A stretch of 64,000 nt of DNA from Anoplolepis gracilipes (GCF_047496725.1 NC_132971.1:16052001-16116000), one strand, 5' to 3'; positions 39,105 through 53,355 are shown, numbered from the stretch's first letter. Notes: generated by a model not told the origin, from the sequence alone. Program-made: numbers and translations.

Positions 39105-40485
39105 TTTGTGTGGGCGCTTTCTGGATAGCTCGGTTGTTGGCTGACCTCCAGAAAACCTTATTGTACGTTCTTCTATTACTCCACGAAGATAGTATAATAA
39201 TTTACTTTGTATGTCGCACGTGCTCTCGTGAACTTTATGAGATTCCTCGGCATGCTTTCAATTTCGATTTCGCATGTAGAAACCTATTACGCGGTATTCA
39301 CGGCGATTTTTCTGTGCCGAGGACGACGAAAGCATTGAGTAACTTAAGAAAGGAACACGTCGTGACGCGGCCCGCGATATTTCGCCTTTATATCGTGCTT
39401 CGCTGATTCTTACAAGACGCTTCGATATTGTTGAGCGAGACATTCCAAGAGAGATCCTTCTAGATCCGCACAAAAACATACAGGAGAGCGTTTATATTAT
39501 AGAATCGCATATTTTACTGACAGCAGACCGAAGTACTCGCGTTTTGGCTTTTTGCCAGAGGAACATTATAACACGATCCTCTCGTTTACGATGTGAAAAA
39601 GCTTATTACAATGCATTTTAGCGTTGTCTTCTCATATTTTGGAGAGAGTATTCTATTATAATATAATATTGTAACATACCACTGAAATATTTTTTCGTAT
39701 GAACAATCCAGGAATCTTGGGATATTGAGTTACTTACAGATTTTTCATCAAATAAACGATTAAGGATTTTCGGTAAATTGAACCCTGTCTTTAGCTTTCG
39801 GGCCAAGTTATCCAATGCAATTGAGCTGTACTAACTCTTGTTGAGATAGACAATGGAGATGATAATATGCCGTTGTTGCCGACTTTATATCGAGCAAACT
39901 TCCTTTAATGTCGAACGAAAGCATGTCGACATGTAATACGTTCGTTCCTATAGAAAATCCATAGTCCGAAGACAGTGTACGCATATATAGCCGCAAAACG
40001 TTGCATAATATGGAAATACGTATATATCGCCGAGCGAGAGGATTGCCGCCAGATGAGCATCGGTTCTATCCATTCGTTGTAAATACGGGATAGAACTGAA
40101 GGCACATACACAGGTGAGCTTAGTGGAGTAGATGAGCTGGCAGTACTCTACCGAGTGCCTTCTGGTTACAGCGAATAAATGAGCGTCATTAAGCCCAGGC
40201 TGTTTTAAAGGACGGTGACTCGTTCGCACCGTCGAAGCACATCTCGCATTTAAACTCAAGAATACTCGACTTTCCTCATTCGTTCTTCTCATTCGTTCTC
40301 TTTGGCAGACAGTCGACTAATTATTATTATAAATTATGCTATTTGTGTTACTAGATTTGTTATGAATAAATATAATCGAAACTCTATGAACAAATTTAAT
40401 GGTAATTAATGCATGTACAATTGAAATATATCACACATATTAATTGTCATATGTGTCGTTTAAATAAAAAATATTATTTTAAATG

Positions 40486-40531
40486 TAGAGCACTTCTCTT
40501 AGATAGGAAAATATCTAAGAGAAGTGCTCTA
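40486..40531. repeat. Perfect hairpin, 20-bp arms, 6-nt loop
   Basis: tagagcacttctcttagata (40486-40505) and its exact reverse complement (40512-40531) are separated by ggaaaa. There are no mismatches and the outermost flanks do not pair. Confidence 0.95.
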
Positions 40532-40980
40532 GTTTGATTAGAAAACTGCATTCTATATTGATATCCTATATTAATGTTTAAAGAGAATTAAAATATAATT
40601 TAATGATAAATTAATATTAGTTCTTTATTCGAGAAAGAGAAATTTAAATCCGCTATTAATCTTCGATAAAGATGAGTAAAACTTATTTACTTTATCGCTG
40701 CTAATTTATTATAAATTTTAAAAATTAGGCGCAAAATAAAAAATTACGAATTGTTTTTTATTATAATCTAATTTTTTTAATTTTAAAATCTAAAAGAGTT
40801 TTTAGTTATGCAACTGCATATAAAATATTGAAACAATTTTATGGTATATAAGTTATACTCATTGCTATCAATATATGCAACTAAAATAACATTACTTATC
40901 TAGAGTTAATATAGTGATAATAACGTATGCGTGAGAAAGGAGTTTTGCTGAAAAGGTATTCCAAATTGAATTTAGTTACC

Positions 40981-41076
40981 GCAGCTGAAGCCGATATCGT
41001 ATAATGCTGCTTCAGTTGTGGCTCGTTGTTGCTGAAGCGAGCGTTTGTATAATGCTGCTACTTCGTAACTGGGTAG
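40981..41076. repeat. Tandem duplication, about 48-bp unit x2
   Basis: GCTGAAGC then GTATAATGCTGCT occurs at 40984/40999 and again at 41031/41047. Within copy 1, GCAGCTGAAGC and GCTGCTTCAG are also near-inverted, so this segment can form a hairpin. Confidence 0.7.
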
Positions 41077-41931
41077 ACTCAAGACTACCCCTAGCAGTTT
41101 TCATGCAGTATACTCATGTTATGCATGCGCTTTAAGACTCGACTTTTCCCGTACACTACTGACACACAATTTTCAAGACTTTTCGTAGCAACGTAATATC
41201 ATGTATTTCAACGTGGACCAAATAAAAAATATATTTTCTACCGTAAGAATTGATAACATTGTGCGTGTAAACGTATATATTTGCATAAACAGCATACTAA
41301 GGACGAAAATTAATTACTTATCAAATATCACTTTACTGATTAAAGTTGAATAACGTGAAAGGTCACAACAGAAAGTAACAAAGTTTCTTTTTGCTCAGAG
41401 AGTTTATTTAAATATACATTTACAGAATTTTTTCATTTATAATGTTAATATTTATTTTTAGAAATATTATATTGATTTATAGAAATATTTGATATCTTAT
41501 ACAATATTTACTAAAGTTTTATATATTTTATCAATTATTTTAAATTGCTCACAAATAGATTTGATCGATTGCGGTTTGCTAGAATGTGACTAAAACGCCT
41601 CTGATAGAAAAGCTTGGCCTTTTCTCTTTCAAATCCTCCTCAACAAGTGTTACAACAAAGGGCTATACCACGACTCATTGAGCTTTAATCGAGCGCAGCT
41701 TGCGCGCGGTCGCTTACATATGTAGTACACGCGTTACCGCGAAAGACGTTTTCGCCCGCTTTGATTCACTATTCGGCGGCACTTGCAAACGCCAGGCAGA
41801 GGATGTCGATTTATAATCCCAAAACCTTAAGCGCCACTCTGAGTTTAATCATTCACGTTCACCCTTAGCGTAGCTTTACATTTCGAGTGTTCTCCACCAC
41901 CGTCTGAAACGGCGGTGTGGAAACCGACGGA

Positions 41932-42195
41932 ATGGAATACTTTGCAGGAGAAATGGAACGAATCAAAGCCGATGCATCACTATCCCTTAAAGAAAAACAC
42001 GCACTTTGCCGGGACGCTAAATGTCGTCGCTTATACCTTAAGACGCTTTGCTCTTACTCTGCCTCTTTGAATATGGAACGAAATGACGTCGCATCTCTCA
42101 AATATTCGAATCAGCTTTTTCGCTTGTACGCTACTCTCGGCTCCCCAGATAAATGGATTTTTCAATCACTAAAAAACTGTCTTTATTTATTTTAA
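41932..42195 (+). other. Unassigned open reading frame
   Basis: An ATG frame of 87 codons (begins MEYFAGEMERIKADASLSLK, then charged and Cys/Tyr-rich sequence: EKHALCRDAKCRRLY). I recognise no domain. A second plus frame is also open over the first half, which favours chance. The stretch has balanced composition compared with its AT-rich surroundings. There is no splice or poly(A) context that decides. Confidence 0.15.
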
Positions 42196-42984
42196 ATTAA
42201 AGAACTATCTTGTATGTATATCATAAGAGAGTACCAAATATTAATTTGCTTTATTCCTATCGTTATATCAATGGTTATCACAATATGTTTCTCGTGTAAT
42301 GTACTATTATGAGAACAACGACTGTCTCGCACAGCATATTATTATTAATTGTTAACAAGGACCAATTAGATTACATTTGAATTGCATGACAGAACATTGA
42401 TGCAGTCGCATTTGTTGCAATAAATACATTAAGAGAGAACGATGTTTTCATTTAGCAAAAATGTCGAAATATTTTTCTCTCTGTATCTCTAGCAACATTC
42501 CTTATAACTGCTCTTTCACCACTACATTTAATTTACATTGCGTGGTTCAATGTATGCGCTTTGTGTTTCACGTTACACGGTATTACCGCATTACGTACGT
42601 GTCGGCGTGGATATGTAAAACAAACACCATCGGTTCGAATGGTGTAGTTACGGAGGTTGCACCTACGTGGCAATTTCGAAATTAAGGGAGAAAGAGCGGG
42701 GGCGCAGGCCACATCCCGAAATTTAATAATCTCGGTAAGTACACACTTTGCGGTGCATTATCGCGGATAGCGAGCCGGCGTAAAGTGTTAAAAGGCAACA
42801 ATGAGCTTTTCCCGACGGGAAAGCTTGCGATGTAATGCGACCTGCGTTCTACGTAAACGCGTGCGATAGAATAGAACACGATGTGTCACGTGCGACACGA
42901 CGAGGGTTCCTGGGATGAAAAAAATAGGGGAGAACTATTAGAAAGAGAAAGACAGAACCGTTGATCAGTTTGGAGTTTTTACAG

Positions 42985-43136
42985 ATCAAAATACTTTTGC
43001 AAATGTTGTGAATGTCGAATATGTTACTGCTGATCTCGCGCTTTCAATCGTCGATGAAGCGAAAGATTATTCCGTCCTCGGATTTAGAAAGCCGTCCACG
43101 ATTCAAAAAACATTCCTCATCTGCGCGTATCTTTAG
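42985..43136 (+). other. Exon-like open segment of unknown product
   Basis: A good acceptor, gtttttacag (AG at 42983-42984), is followed by a frame of 49 codons and TAG at 43134. The product begins QNTFANVVNVEYVTADLALS and continues IVDEAKDYSVLGFRKP. It reads like ordinary protein but I do not recognise it. No linked exon was found. Confidence 0.15.
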
Positions 43137-44841
43137 GCAATATCTTAAGCGATATTACAAATGGCTAGAAATTATATAATCGTTTTAATGAATTTTGTAC
43201 AAGTATATTTTAATAATAGAATTATTCAGAGTATGATTGTAAATTGTTTTGCGTGTAACAATATTCATACTGCACGATGTTTCAACGATCTTTCAATAAC
43301 TAAAAAATTTTTTTATCATATACATATATTAAATATAAAACTAGAGAGAATGTGTCATCACTTTTAACATTTTTATAATAATTAATTTTCTTTTATTAAA
43401 AAATATTATAGTATGACATTTACAATCTTATATTACAATTGGTTGCTCTTGTAAAAATATATGCCATTAAGTTAATTAATTATCTTTTGCTATATATAGC
43501 TTAATTTTTTTTAAACATTTTCTTTAGTAAAATTAAAAACAAATATTAAATATTTGTATGGCGTATGTCATCATTCTATGCTTGAAATATCTCTCTCTTC
43601 TTTTAATGGATATTTTTTTCATTCAATATCAGTATCATTTGAATTTGAATTTTACAAAGATGCGAATCCCGAATTTCAGGTTCTCGTGATTAAGATTCAA
43701 GAATATGAAAGCGAGTCGTGCCAGCGAGTCGGACGCTTTGAGAGTAAATGCTTTCATTAGTTTTGATTGGGCAAAGCGTAAAGCGGTCGTACTACGACTG
43801 AAGTAAATTTCAAAAGTAAGGAATTACTTAGAAAATGTCCCTTCGTGGTAATTATCTCATATCGCTCTTAAAAAAGAATCTAAGAGTTGGTCTAATAGAA
43901 AGTTTTATATTTCATAAAAGGCGTCACACAATTTTGCAATTAATAAATTACGTATGCGAGTATAAACGCAAAAGAACAATTAATCGTTTCTTATGCATAA
44001 GTATGTATGTAATACAATACATTTTTTGATACGTAGTTACAAGAAGTGCACATGAGTCCGTAACTGAAGCGTGCAAAAAAACAGAAAGTCTGGGGGAAGT
44101 TTTGCTGGAAAATTACCTTACATTTACAGCGAAAAGATCCTCTTCATTCGAGACCATTTAAAAGCGTATACGCATGTTGAAAGAAAAAAATCGAGGATGC
44201 TATATGAAATGCGCGGAAGGAAATGGAATTTTTGCACCTGCATATCATTTCTCGAGGAGAGCGGGTCGGATAGAGGGGAACGTTAAGAGCGTCGTCTCGA
44301 TTCTCGCCCTTTCGTTTAAGAAAAAAAAAAAAAGGTTTAGTCACGTTCGCTTGAACATCGATCGGCTCTCGGTCACGAGGTACCGAGGACTCGATTCCGC
44401 TTCGCCGAGTTCCTCGTCCTGTCGTATCTTTCGCGTTAAAAATTCCCTCTTGACTAGGATTAAATTCATGCACGCCACGAGGCTGCATTCATCGGTGAAA
44501 GCTGCGATTTTCTATCTTTTCATTTTTCAGCGCTTTGCAACCTTCTAAGACATTCAGAGATGTCGTTAAGAAACATTGGTGGAGCTTTTAGCTTAAATCG
44601 TTCTGCTTAGCGACGTGTCGCGCGATATGTATTTCTATCATGAAACAAGACGGAAAAATACATGCCCTCGTTATTCTTGGAGAAGATTTAAATTACGTCG
44701 AAAGAAAGGGGTAGCAGTTTCTGTACAAACACAGCAAGTCTCACGAAGGATTTGTCTGCCTTTTTCGTTGCTCTTATTCGTATTATTCCTTCTGCTGGCG
44801 CTGTCAAGAAATTTTTCCATCTAAAATGAAATCGCAGTATA

Positions 44842-44893
44842 CATACACACACATACAGACACACACACACTCACACACACACACACACACACG
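44842..44893. repeat. (CA)n microsatellite
   Basis: Interrupted CA run. The flanking frames on both strands (44688-45071) read through it. Confidence 0.9.
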
Positions 44894-45149
44894 CCCACTA
44901 AGCGCATGTCCCATGGTATTCGACACGAATCTTTTTACATTTTCCTCGCCTTTGTCGACGGGTTGCTTTGCGCTTCGCCGCGTAGAGGGCCACTTTTGCG
45001 ATTGGGATTTGATTTTAGAAAGTCGACCATGGGTCGACTCGCACAATTTTCTGCCCGACAACTTCCAGTAAAAGCAATACGCAAAATAATTTTCCCAAGA
45101 GTTAAGTGCGTTTTAGTGAATAGATTTTATAGACTTTTATGTTGAATCC

Positions 45150-47940
45150 ATCAAACATCACGCAATAAGTAGATAATTAAAATAACAGAAAACTAACAAA
45201 AAATTAGTTTGATTTAAATAAATAAAGAGGTTAATTATAGTGGCAGTATTAATGAATATGTAGGTAAAAAGCACAAGCTTGAATTTTTCAAGACTATAGT
45301 ATAAGGAGTATAATGAGAAAGAAGCAATAAGATATATCATTACATACATGAACGATGCTAAAGCTTTTACATGTATCTCATACGATTATATTAGATGTGA
45401 TTATAATTCAAGTAAGACGACGCATAGCACGATATTGCACTTAGTACACTCGTATTACAAATAACAAATAATCGTTTGACAAGAACAAGATCTGCGAGAA
45501 TGATAATCTAGTTTTCTTTTATAAAACTGTAATCGTATATTCATTTGTTGATTTTAAATAAAAAACGTTGCGATCGAATTGTTATAGAGATCGGAAAAAA
45601 GTATAACAATATGATGAACTTTTTATATATATTTAATATTTTCTTTTTCAAAGAGAAAGAGAGAGAGAGAATAGATAGATTTCTGTTTGTAATTTATATC
45701 TTTATATCAATCATCAAATAAATTTTATCAATAAAAATAAAACTAGTAAAAATCGAATTAATTGCTATTATTGTAAAAAATACTAAAAAGACTGACTCAC
45801 ATATTGGAACGTTTTCTTAAAACTGTTTTACATTTTAATATCAGGCGTTATGAATCGTGATGGTTCAAAGGAGTTATGAGCACATTAAAATAACCGTGTC
45901 ACATGCGATATTATATTTACAATGCTTTTTAATATAAAATTAAATTTTATATATTTTGCAAGTGATATAACATATACAAATATTTTTATGCGACTCTTAT
46001 TTGATTTTAATCTGCAGAGTGGAGAAAAAGATTAAAATATATATTTGTAGGCTTTATAGAGAGCTTCACGGGGTGCGTCAGAAATTTGATATGCGGCTTG
46101 TTTTTATACCACGCACAATTTTAAAGCCGTTATATGTAATGCAGACGTTATTATAAACGCATCGTTAAAGTATTCAATTTCATATTGTGTAATTGTGTTA
46201 GTTCAACTGTTGTATCTCATAAAATTATTCAAATGCACGCGTGTTGTAATTATATCATATTTAATATGGCAATCATGTCATATATTATTCACATATGAAA
46301 TTAAGGCTGATTTTTTCCTCGCGTTGAATATTATAAAAAAAACTCACGATCAGTTTAATTAAATCGAAATTGATTCATTACATAACAGTGCAAAATTTTA
46401 ATACGCAATCATTTTTCTCACTGTTCAATATGATAAGGGACAATTTGCTAAATTTTTATCTCATACAACACAATGTGATCTTAATCGAGATGCAATGTAT
46501 AATAATATTAAATATACTTATAAATACAAATGTATGCAGATTTTTTCAAACAAATTCTCTTTCTATTTCGACAATAAAAATGCGAAATATTGAATATGAA
46601 ATATATTTTTTAATTATTATAATTCTAACTAGTCAATTTCAGGTTTTCTATTAATGAGCAATTATAATAGTCATGCACATATCTAACGCATCGTTATTTA
46701 ATTGTGTTGACATTCAACACGCAATTCAGTTCAATAAATTAATTTTGTAATCCAATCTGGCTTATTTCATGTATGTAACTCGAGATATGCGTTTCCCAAA
46801 ATTGGTTGCGTTTAGTTGGATTGGCTACAACAATTGTACCCGAACGCTTCTTGCGATAACTGAAACAGTATATGTATGTCTATGATCGTATATTGTATTC
46901 CAATAAAAAAAAACTTATATTTTAGACATGTGATAGCTCAAACTTTTTCATCTCGTACTTGCATTAACAGTTTTTATGTAATTAGATAAGATAGTATCTC
47001 AATGACATTAACATAGTTTCTTACATTCCAAAATTGCGTTACAAAACACTCGTGTAGACACAATTTTATTTCACAGTTTCATATTATTCATAAAAATGTA
47101 ATAACAATGTAATAAACAAGTAATGTCTGATAAAGAAAATTGCACACAAGTTTGCTTAATAATAATAATAGCAATAATAATGACAAAAAGTTTTTGAATT
47201 CTTTATCATTTTTCAAATAACGTAATTCTGAAAATTCTGGTCAATTTAAATTTTAAGATAAATTTTGTCTTTCATTATCGCATAGAGTCTCTTTCTGTTC
47301 GTCGCTTTTATGTCGCTCTGCTTTTAGGTCATAACTCTGTCTCTCCCTCTAGCCCCAGCTTTTCTCTCCGACTTCTCTTTAACTCTTAAATTATACGAGT
47401 ATCCTACAGTCCTCATACGCGTTATAGAGTGTCTTCTTGGTCCTTTTGTGTGCATGTGTGTCACTAACGTGAGCAGAGTTTCAAGAAAGAAATACTGTTG
47501 TGATATACTTGTTGGCATCAAAATGACTGAAATATTTTTCATGCTTGTACTTTATGCAACATTTCTAAATTAAGGAAAAATGATTGACAAGATATAGAAA
47601 AGGTATAAAAATAAACTTATTAAAAGATGTATTAAAACTAAGATTAAAATATGTGTATTATATTTTTATATAGAATTAATCGTAAGTGCAAAAGAAACAT
47701 TTACAAATAGTTAATCAAATGTCTTTTCTCTATATATTTGTAAACATGAAACAATCGAATGATTATTTTGCAAATTTTTAGTATAGAAATGAATGATTTT
47801 TAGTACTCTGATACGCATTCGCACAGCGAATTGAATTACTTTTAAGATTAATATTGAAGCTAATATTGTGTGCGTATATATAGATTAATGTCGTTTGATT
47901 TAAAATTAATGAAGCCTATAACCCTTGTACTAGAACTAAT
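45150..47940. other. AT-rich gene-free stretch
   Basis: Low GC throughout. Frames at 46370-46654 and 47542-47324 have no recognisable domain. A small GA tract lies near 45656-45670. Nothing else was recognised. Confidence 0.5.
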
Positions 47941-47950
47941 GAAACATAGT

Positions 47951-48166
47951 CAGGGCTGGTTCTGACGGGCGTGCAATGCGTGCCTGCACGCATGTGTAAA
48001 ATTATGAGTGTAAAAATATTGTGTAAAAAATACAAAAGTAAAAAAAAATTTTTTCGTATATATATTATGTTCCATTTTTCTGTACATCTCTAAAGGGGCG
48101 TAATAATTGTTCTCGCAGATTAATAAGGAACCACACTATCGCCCCTCATAATTCTCGGATCCATGG
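47951..48166. mobile_element. hAT-like element remnant
   Basis: It starts CAGGGCTGGTTCTGACGGGC with a GC-rich sub-terminal (GTGCAATGCGTGCCTGCACG), as in many hAT-derived repeats. After an AT-rich middle it shows CTCTAAAGGGGCGTAATAAT near 48089 and CACACTATCGCCCC before 48146. The expected matching right terminus is only vaguely present (GGATCCATG), so the right boundary is approximate. Confidence 0.4.
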
Positions 48167-48359
48167 GGAAAAAATGCTATTCCACAATATGTTAGCATAT
48201 AAATTTCATTAAGCTGCTTTCATTGAAATTGATTTTTCATTTAGCTATATTGGCTAAAACTCTGGTGAAAACAGTTATTGACAACTGTGTTTCATATTCA
48301 TGAATATATATACAACATTCGAACTATATACTTTATATATTCGACTTCATTGTCAAGTA

Positions 48360-51300
48360 CACTAGGCCCTGTAGGAACTTTGCGAAGATCTTCCCGCGAT
48401 CCGACGGATCGACGGCAAGTCTTTGTTCGCCTTTGTTATTCGGTATCGTATCAACATCCCTATCTTCCCGACAAACTGAATATTCCGCTATAGCGCGGCT
48501 CGTGTATACGTGTGTATATGATAAACGGCATTCATACGGTTTTCGTTTCCCATGAGCGACAATCGTAAGAGCAGTCTCGTTTATTCGCGGATGTACTACT
48601 TACTGCTTGGTCATTGAGCAGCAAACTCTACCGACGTAGATAATAGTGAATGTGTCACAGAGAATCGGAGAATAGGCACATGTGCGAGTCAGCTTTTAAA
48701 CCGTCTTTTTCAAGTTATCCACGTCCGCGAGCAAGAAACACTATCTTATTCTAAGTACAACTAACTTTTCTGTGTCTACAATTACATACACACATTATAC
48801 ATGTATGTGCAATAGAATACGATATATATTTTTTTTAGAATATAAAATGTGTTTTAAAGATTTTCTTATTAAATAATAGAAGCTGTGCCACAGAGTAGTT
48901 TCATAGAGAATCTGCATACCTGTGTACATTTTGAGTCGTATAAATTTTTTGCAACCGTGACACGCAGTTTGCAACATTTATCGTGCGCAATCAATAACGT
49001 ATGATGTTGATCGGACAACGAAGAACGACAGGTTTTGCCAAGAGATAAAAGAGAGGCCGGCGCGTATCGTGTACGGATTGGGTTAATTTAATTGAGTAAT
49101 CGCGAATGGAGGATGGGAGGTGGAAAACATCTCGTTGCGGAAACACACACGCCGTGTTCCCGTCTCGTTGTTTTGAGAGAATAAAACGATCGTATGATAT
49201 TTATTCGCTATATATCGTTTTAATTGAAATTTACACGAAGCAAAAAAACTGCCCGTTGTGCCCGTGCTATTTTCGAATTAACGGGATTTTATGTTACTGT
49301 TGAAAATTACGCGTATATATCATAAAATTGCTCTTGTGCTTTGCTCGGCAATCTTTATCTTTTATTTATCTTTCTTTTTTATTTTGCATACGTTACGTGC
49401 TATTTTATGATACTAATTTTATAATTTATAAGTTCATATCTCGTACATTATCATATTAGCGTAATATTGTTATCGTAACAGGTATTAAAAAATAAGACAC
49501 CAGACAGATAAGTGATAAATATTATAGCTGCATGTTGAAAATAAGAACTAAAATCGTACTCGCTACTGCAATCAATTATTACTTAACGAGAATTTTTGTA
49601 GTGCCCTACTTAATTTTTGTTTTCATCATCACGCAAATTATATTCCAAAATTTTATCGTTTTATGTAAAGTTTTAATGTCTGATAGAAGAAAAGATTTTA
49701 TTATATTGTGAGAGTTTGCTAGCTGTGAATAAAATTCAGCACAGCACTAAGGAATGCGATATTCGATCCGTTGATCATTCTCACGACAATTCTGCAGCTT
49801 TTTAAAGTTCGGGAAATATAGCCAAGTGGATGGCGCGCGGAATGAGAACTTCCGTGTCTCCCGTTTATTTCTGTCGTCAAAAGTCTGCTCACGTTCTCAT
49901 CCGTTAAGCTACTTCCTCGACGAGCAAACATCCAATAATTCCGTTTGTGCTTTTTTCCATAAGACTGAAGCGTCAGTTAAGACAGATTCCCAACATTTTC
50001 GATTGCTCTTTAACAGTAGTACAGAATTTTAGTTTAGGACATTTTTAAAGAATATGTTTGCGTATATAACATATATACATGACAAGACTGCAATAAATAA
50101 TAATGACGCAATTATCAGTTATAATATAAAGAATAAATATTGTAATTATGATATAGGTATATATATATATGTATAATAAATTTTTATTGCTTCTCTCAAT
50201 ATTAGAATCGTGCACATATGTGAGGAGTATATTAATTTTTCAATTACATTTTTATTCTTTTAATTTTTTATATACATCACGTACATTCAAGCTAAATAAA
50301 AAATAAAATATAATATACTTCCCACACACATGGTGGTACCTTTTTTTCTCTCTATTGTACCGAAGCAGCAGGTGCAAACGACACAAACAATGGTTGTTAG
50401 TTTCAAATTAAGAAAATTAATGTGAATGCGAGAGTCTGGTACTTCACAAAATCCTCCACGAAAACTTTCCCCATATTATGTATTCTCCAATATATTATAT
50501 AATAAAACCCGTGGGTGCAGTTGACCTGTGTACCGAGCTATAGCTAGGGTCATTACAGATTATTATTGGATTGCCGACGCGTTTAATACAATTTATTACC
50601 GAGGGTGTATATAAATATATTATCATACAACCTTTTGCTTTACCCTTTTGCAAATTTTTCGTTTTCAATAAATATCTCTAAAAAGAGTGTGACACAGGCT
50701 ACTTCGTTTCTTCGATTTTTCATTACACATATAAATATGGAAAATCGTAAAAATGAAATACCTATTTGCATCATAATATTTATGCGAATGTACGCTACTT
50801 TTCTGTTTTACCGTTTTAACAGAAACGAATGCGCTCCGAATATATTTTATCATTCGTAAAGATTGAGTAAATAGCATTTTGAAATCTCTTCAAATAGCGG
50901 ATGTATTCGGCAGCATAATATGCGAAAACACGTTTGCCTGGAAATTTTAGTTCGTCGTTGAAATAAATGATAAATGTGACTAATGGTGTCATGCGACTTC
51001 GCTTATTTGACGAAGATTTGATAAATTTGGTGTATTTTACCGGCGACTTTTGCGCGCATTTCTAACAACCGATTGTATATTATAGCGATATATTTAACAG
51101 CGCGACCTTTTGTGTTCCCGCTTTCTGGCGACGGGTGGAAATGAAATTTTCCAGCGTTACAACGAATTGGTTATTGCCACGAGCGATATTTTCTACGATA
51201 CACGCGTGGGAATTTACAGCCACTATAAACGATCGATTATCTTTCGGTACAACGTAACTGTAGCATCCGTCCGTGCAATTGTATGAATTCGGTAGTGAAT

Positions 51301-52480
51301 ATGGTTCAACGAGATAACTTTTCAGAGAAAGGATTTTGAAATGTACGGAAAATTTTTAGAAATATCAATATTGACAGTACAAACATTTTCGTGTCTACTT
51401 TGAGACATGTTGTACAGTATGCATGATTATATCTTTCTTTCTTATTATTCAGTACTTTCGTAATTCGTTATTCGATACCGTATACTGTTAAAAATAATAT
51501 TTTTAGAACAGTTATTTGATATTTTGACAACATTAATTTTCTTCAGACATTTTTATTAAATTCATGCTTCTGTAATACAATTTTCACACCATTGATTTAA
51601 TATGTAGATTTATACTAAAATTCGGATATATTTTAAAAATTATACTTATTACACATACAAGGAAATACGATTATAATTTTGCATTTGATGTGAAACGCAA
51701 GAAATTTTTCACTCAGTGTTCGTGGATAATTTAAAAGACAATGCAATATAATAATGCAATGAACTAAAAAAGAAGACATATCAAACAATTTTACCAGACT
51801 ATACTATACCTGAAAATAAAAGAAATTCAATAATGGATCAGACAATATATCATTGTTACGCATTTTAAACGTTTGTATTATATTCGAGAACAGCATTCAA
51901 ATGCTACGATATGTGAATCGACAAATTTGATGCAATTTTTTCCCATCTGAACGCCGCTTTCAGCATGAGTAACAATCCCCATTTATAACGAGAATTATTC
52001 GCTTTCTGGTAGCAATAACGAGACGCGAATAATAGAAGAGTAACCGGTATGGTTACGGAAACGTAACAATTTAACTAACTAATTTGTCTTTGTGCGCAAG
52101 TATATATTTTATCGTATATTTACCAATAAAAATAATAAGCTATGCGGTTTAAATGCGTAAGAATTTTAATCATTTATATTGAAAAAAAATTTAGAGAGAA
52201 AAAGAGCAGACTATTATAGTAGGTTTTTTTTATATATTTTTATTGTAAAATATTAAATTATGTGAAATGTAGAAATTTATGTTATCTCCAATATATTTAA
52301 ATAATACTGTTTTTATTATTTTAAAAGGTATGAGTTAATTTTATTACATATAAAAAAATAAAATACTATCCAATTTATCACCTTTTAATAAAATATTACC
52401 AGCGAATATACGTAGTATCTCTATCTGCGGATTACATCTATCTCTGTAATTAACAGTATCGCGGAATAATATCACAGATA
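48360..52480. other. Gene-free stretch
   Basis: GC-richer islands at 48360-48720, 49000-49290, 49720-50030 and 50960-51300 alternate with AT-rich DNA. Short frames in them (65-71 codons) overlap on both strands and show no domain. A (TA)n tract lies near 50158-50173. Confidence 0.4.
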
Positions 52481-52760
52481 ATATAGATGCTTGAATATTC
52501 TAGAATATATGATAATCTGTGTCTAATTTCCCTGATTAAGTTCATTGGATTCTAGAACATACAATTATGTAATGCCATATTTGGATCTCTGTAATCGGGG
52601 AGGCGGAAATTTACGGATGTATATTGATTGTACTGGATCGACTCAAGCGAAGCAATCCTTCATTCCCTCGTCGCTACCTTGGGGCCGAGTTTCCGGCTTG
52701 TTATCGTACGTTGTCGAGAACGTAGTATCCTGCCGTTCGTAATCCCGTAGGACAACGAGA

Positions 52761-52825
52761 GATTGGTGGGGGCGACGGGTGAAATGCTTCACGGCGGATT
52801 AACATCAATTGTGCCCTTTTGCTCT
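52761..52825. repeat. Diverged dispersed segment, copy 1
   Basis: GGCGACGGGTGAAATGCTTC, ACGGCGGATTAACATC, then TGCCCTTTTGC. The same order appears at 54212-54280. Confidence 0.4.
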
Positions 52826-53007
52826 TTTCAAGTGGGTTAATCATAGCGAGCTATTCGTAAAAATATCACTATATAATAGAAAGTCGATTGGAAGGAATTT
52901 AAAAAAAAATCGAAACGATACTTTTTACATGAACTGAAAGTAGGAGATAAATTAAACTTTTATCATTACAAACGCCAAACGACTTGCAAAATCTTGATAC
53001 TTATTTA

Positions 53008-53073
<66 letters not shown>
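53008..53073. repeat. (CT)n-(TA)n compound microsatellite
   Basis: A CT run changes directly into a TA run of about 50 bp. Confidence 0.95.
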
Positions 53074-53075
<2 letters not shown>

Positions 53076-53293
53076 CATGCAAATTGATTTAGTTGATATT
53101 TTTACCGCTATTTGTCGTTATTTTGTTCTTGTATTTTAATCAAATGCACGTATTTTTCAAATTTAAAAAAAGTAAGAAATATTGGATGAATTTTTTAAAG
53201 CTGCATCTAAAATCAAAGAGGATATTTTCATTTGCACGTCATGAGAGAGAGATGAGACCTATTTCTTATATATATTTTATCGATCATATTTTT

Positions 53294-53355
53294 GGCAAGA
53301 ATATCACTTAATATTAAATTTATTGGCAAGAATGTCATTTAATATTAAATTTATT
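53294..53355. repeat. Tandem duplication, 31-bp unit x2
   Basis: ggcaagaatatcacttaata plus attaaatttatt-type sequence recurs after exactly 31 bp, with two substitutions (a/g and c/t). Confidence 0.9.

Noticed and set aside
38786..39406. 206-codon plus-strand ORF
   Set aside because: Runs through a (TA)n-(TG)n microsatellite that supplies about 35 low-complexity codons. The flanking parts show no domain.
39948..40292. 114-codon minus-strand ORF
   Set aside because: Overlapping alternative frames of similar length on the same strand and no domain or splice context.
42620..42650. tRNA-like B box (GGTTCGAATGG)
   Set aside because: No matching A box, acceptor stem or cloverleaf around it.
44071..44548. 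Opposed 114- and 124-codon ORFs
   Set aside because: Mirror frames over the same DNA, including a poly-A tract read as poly-Lys or poly-Phe; no domain.
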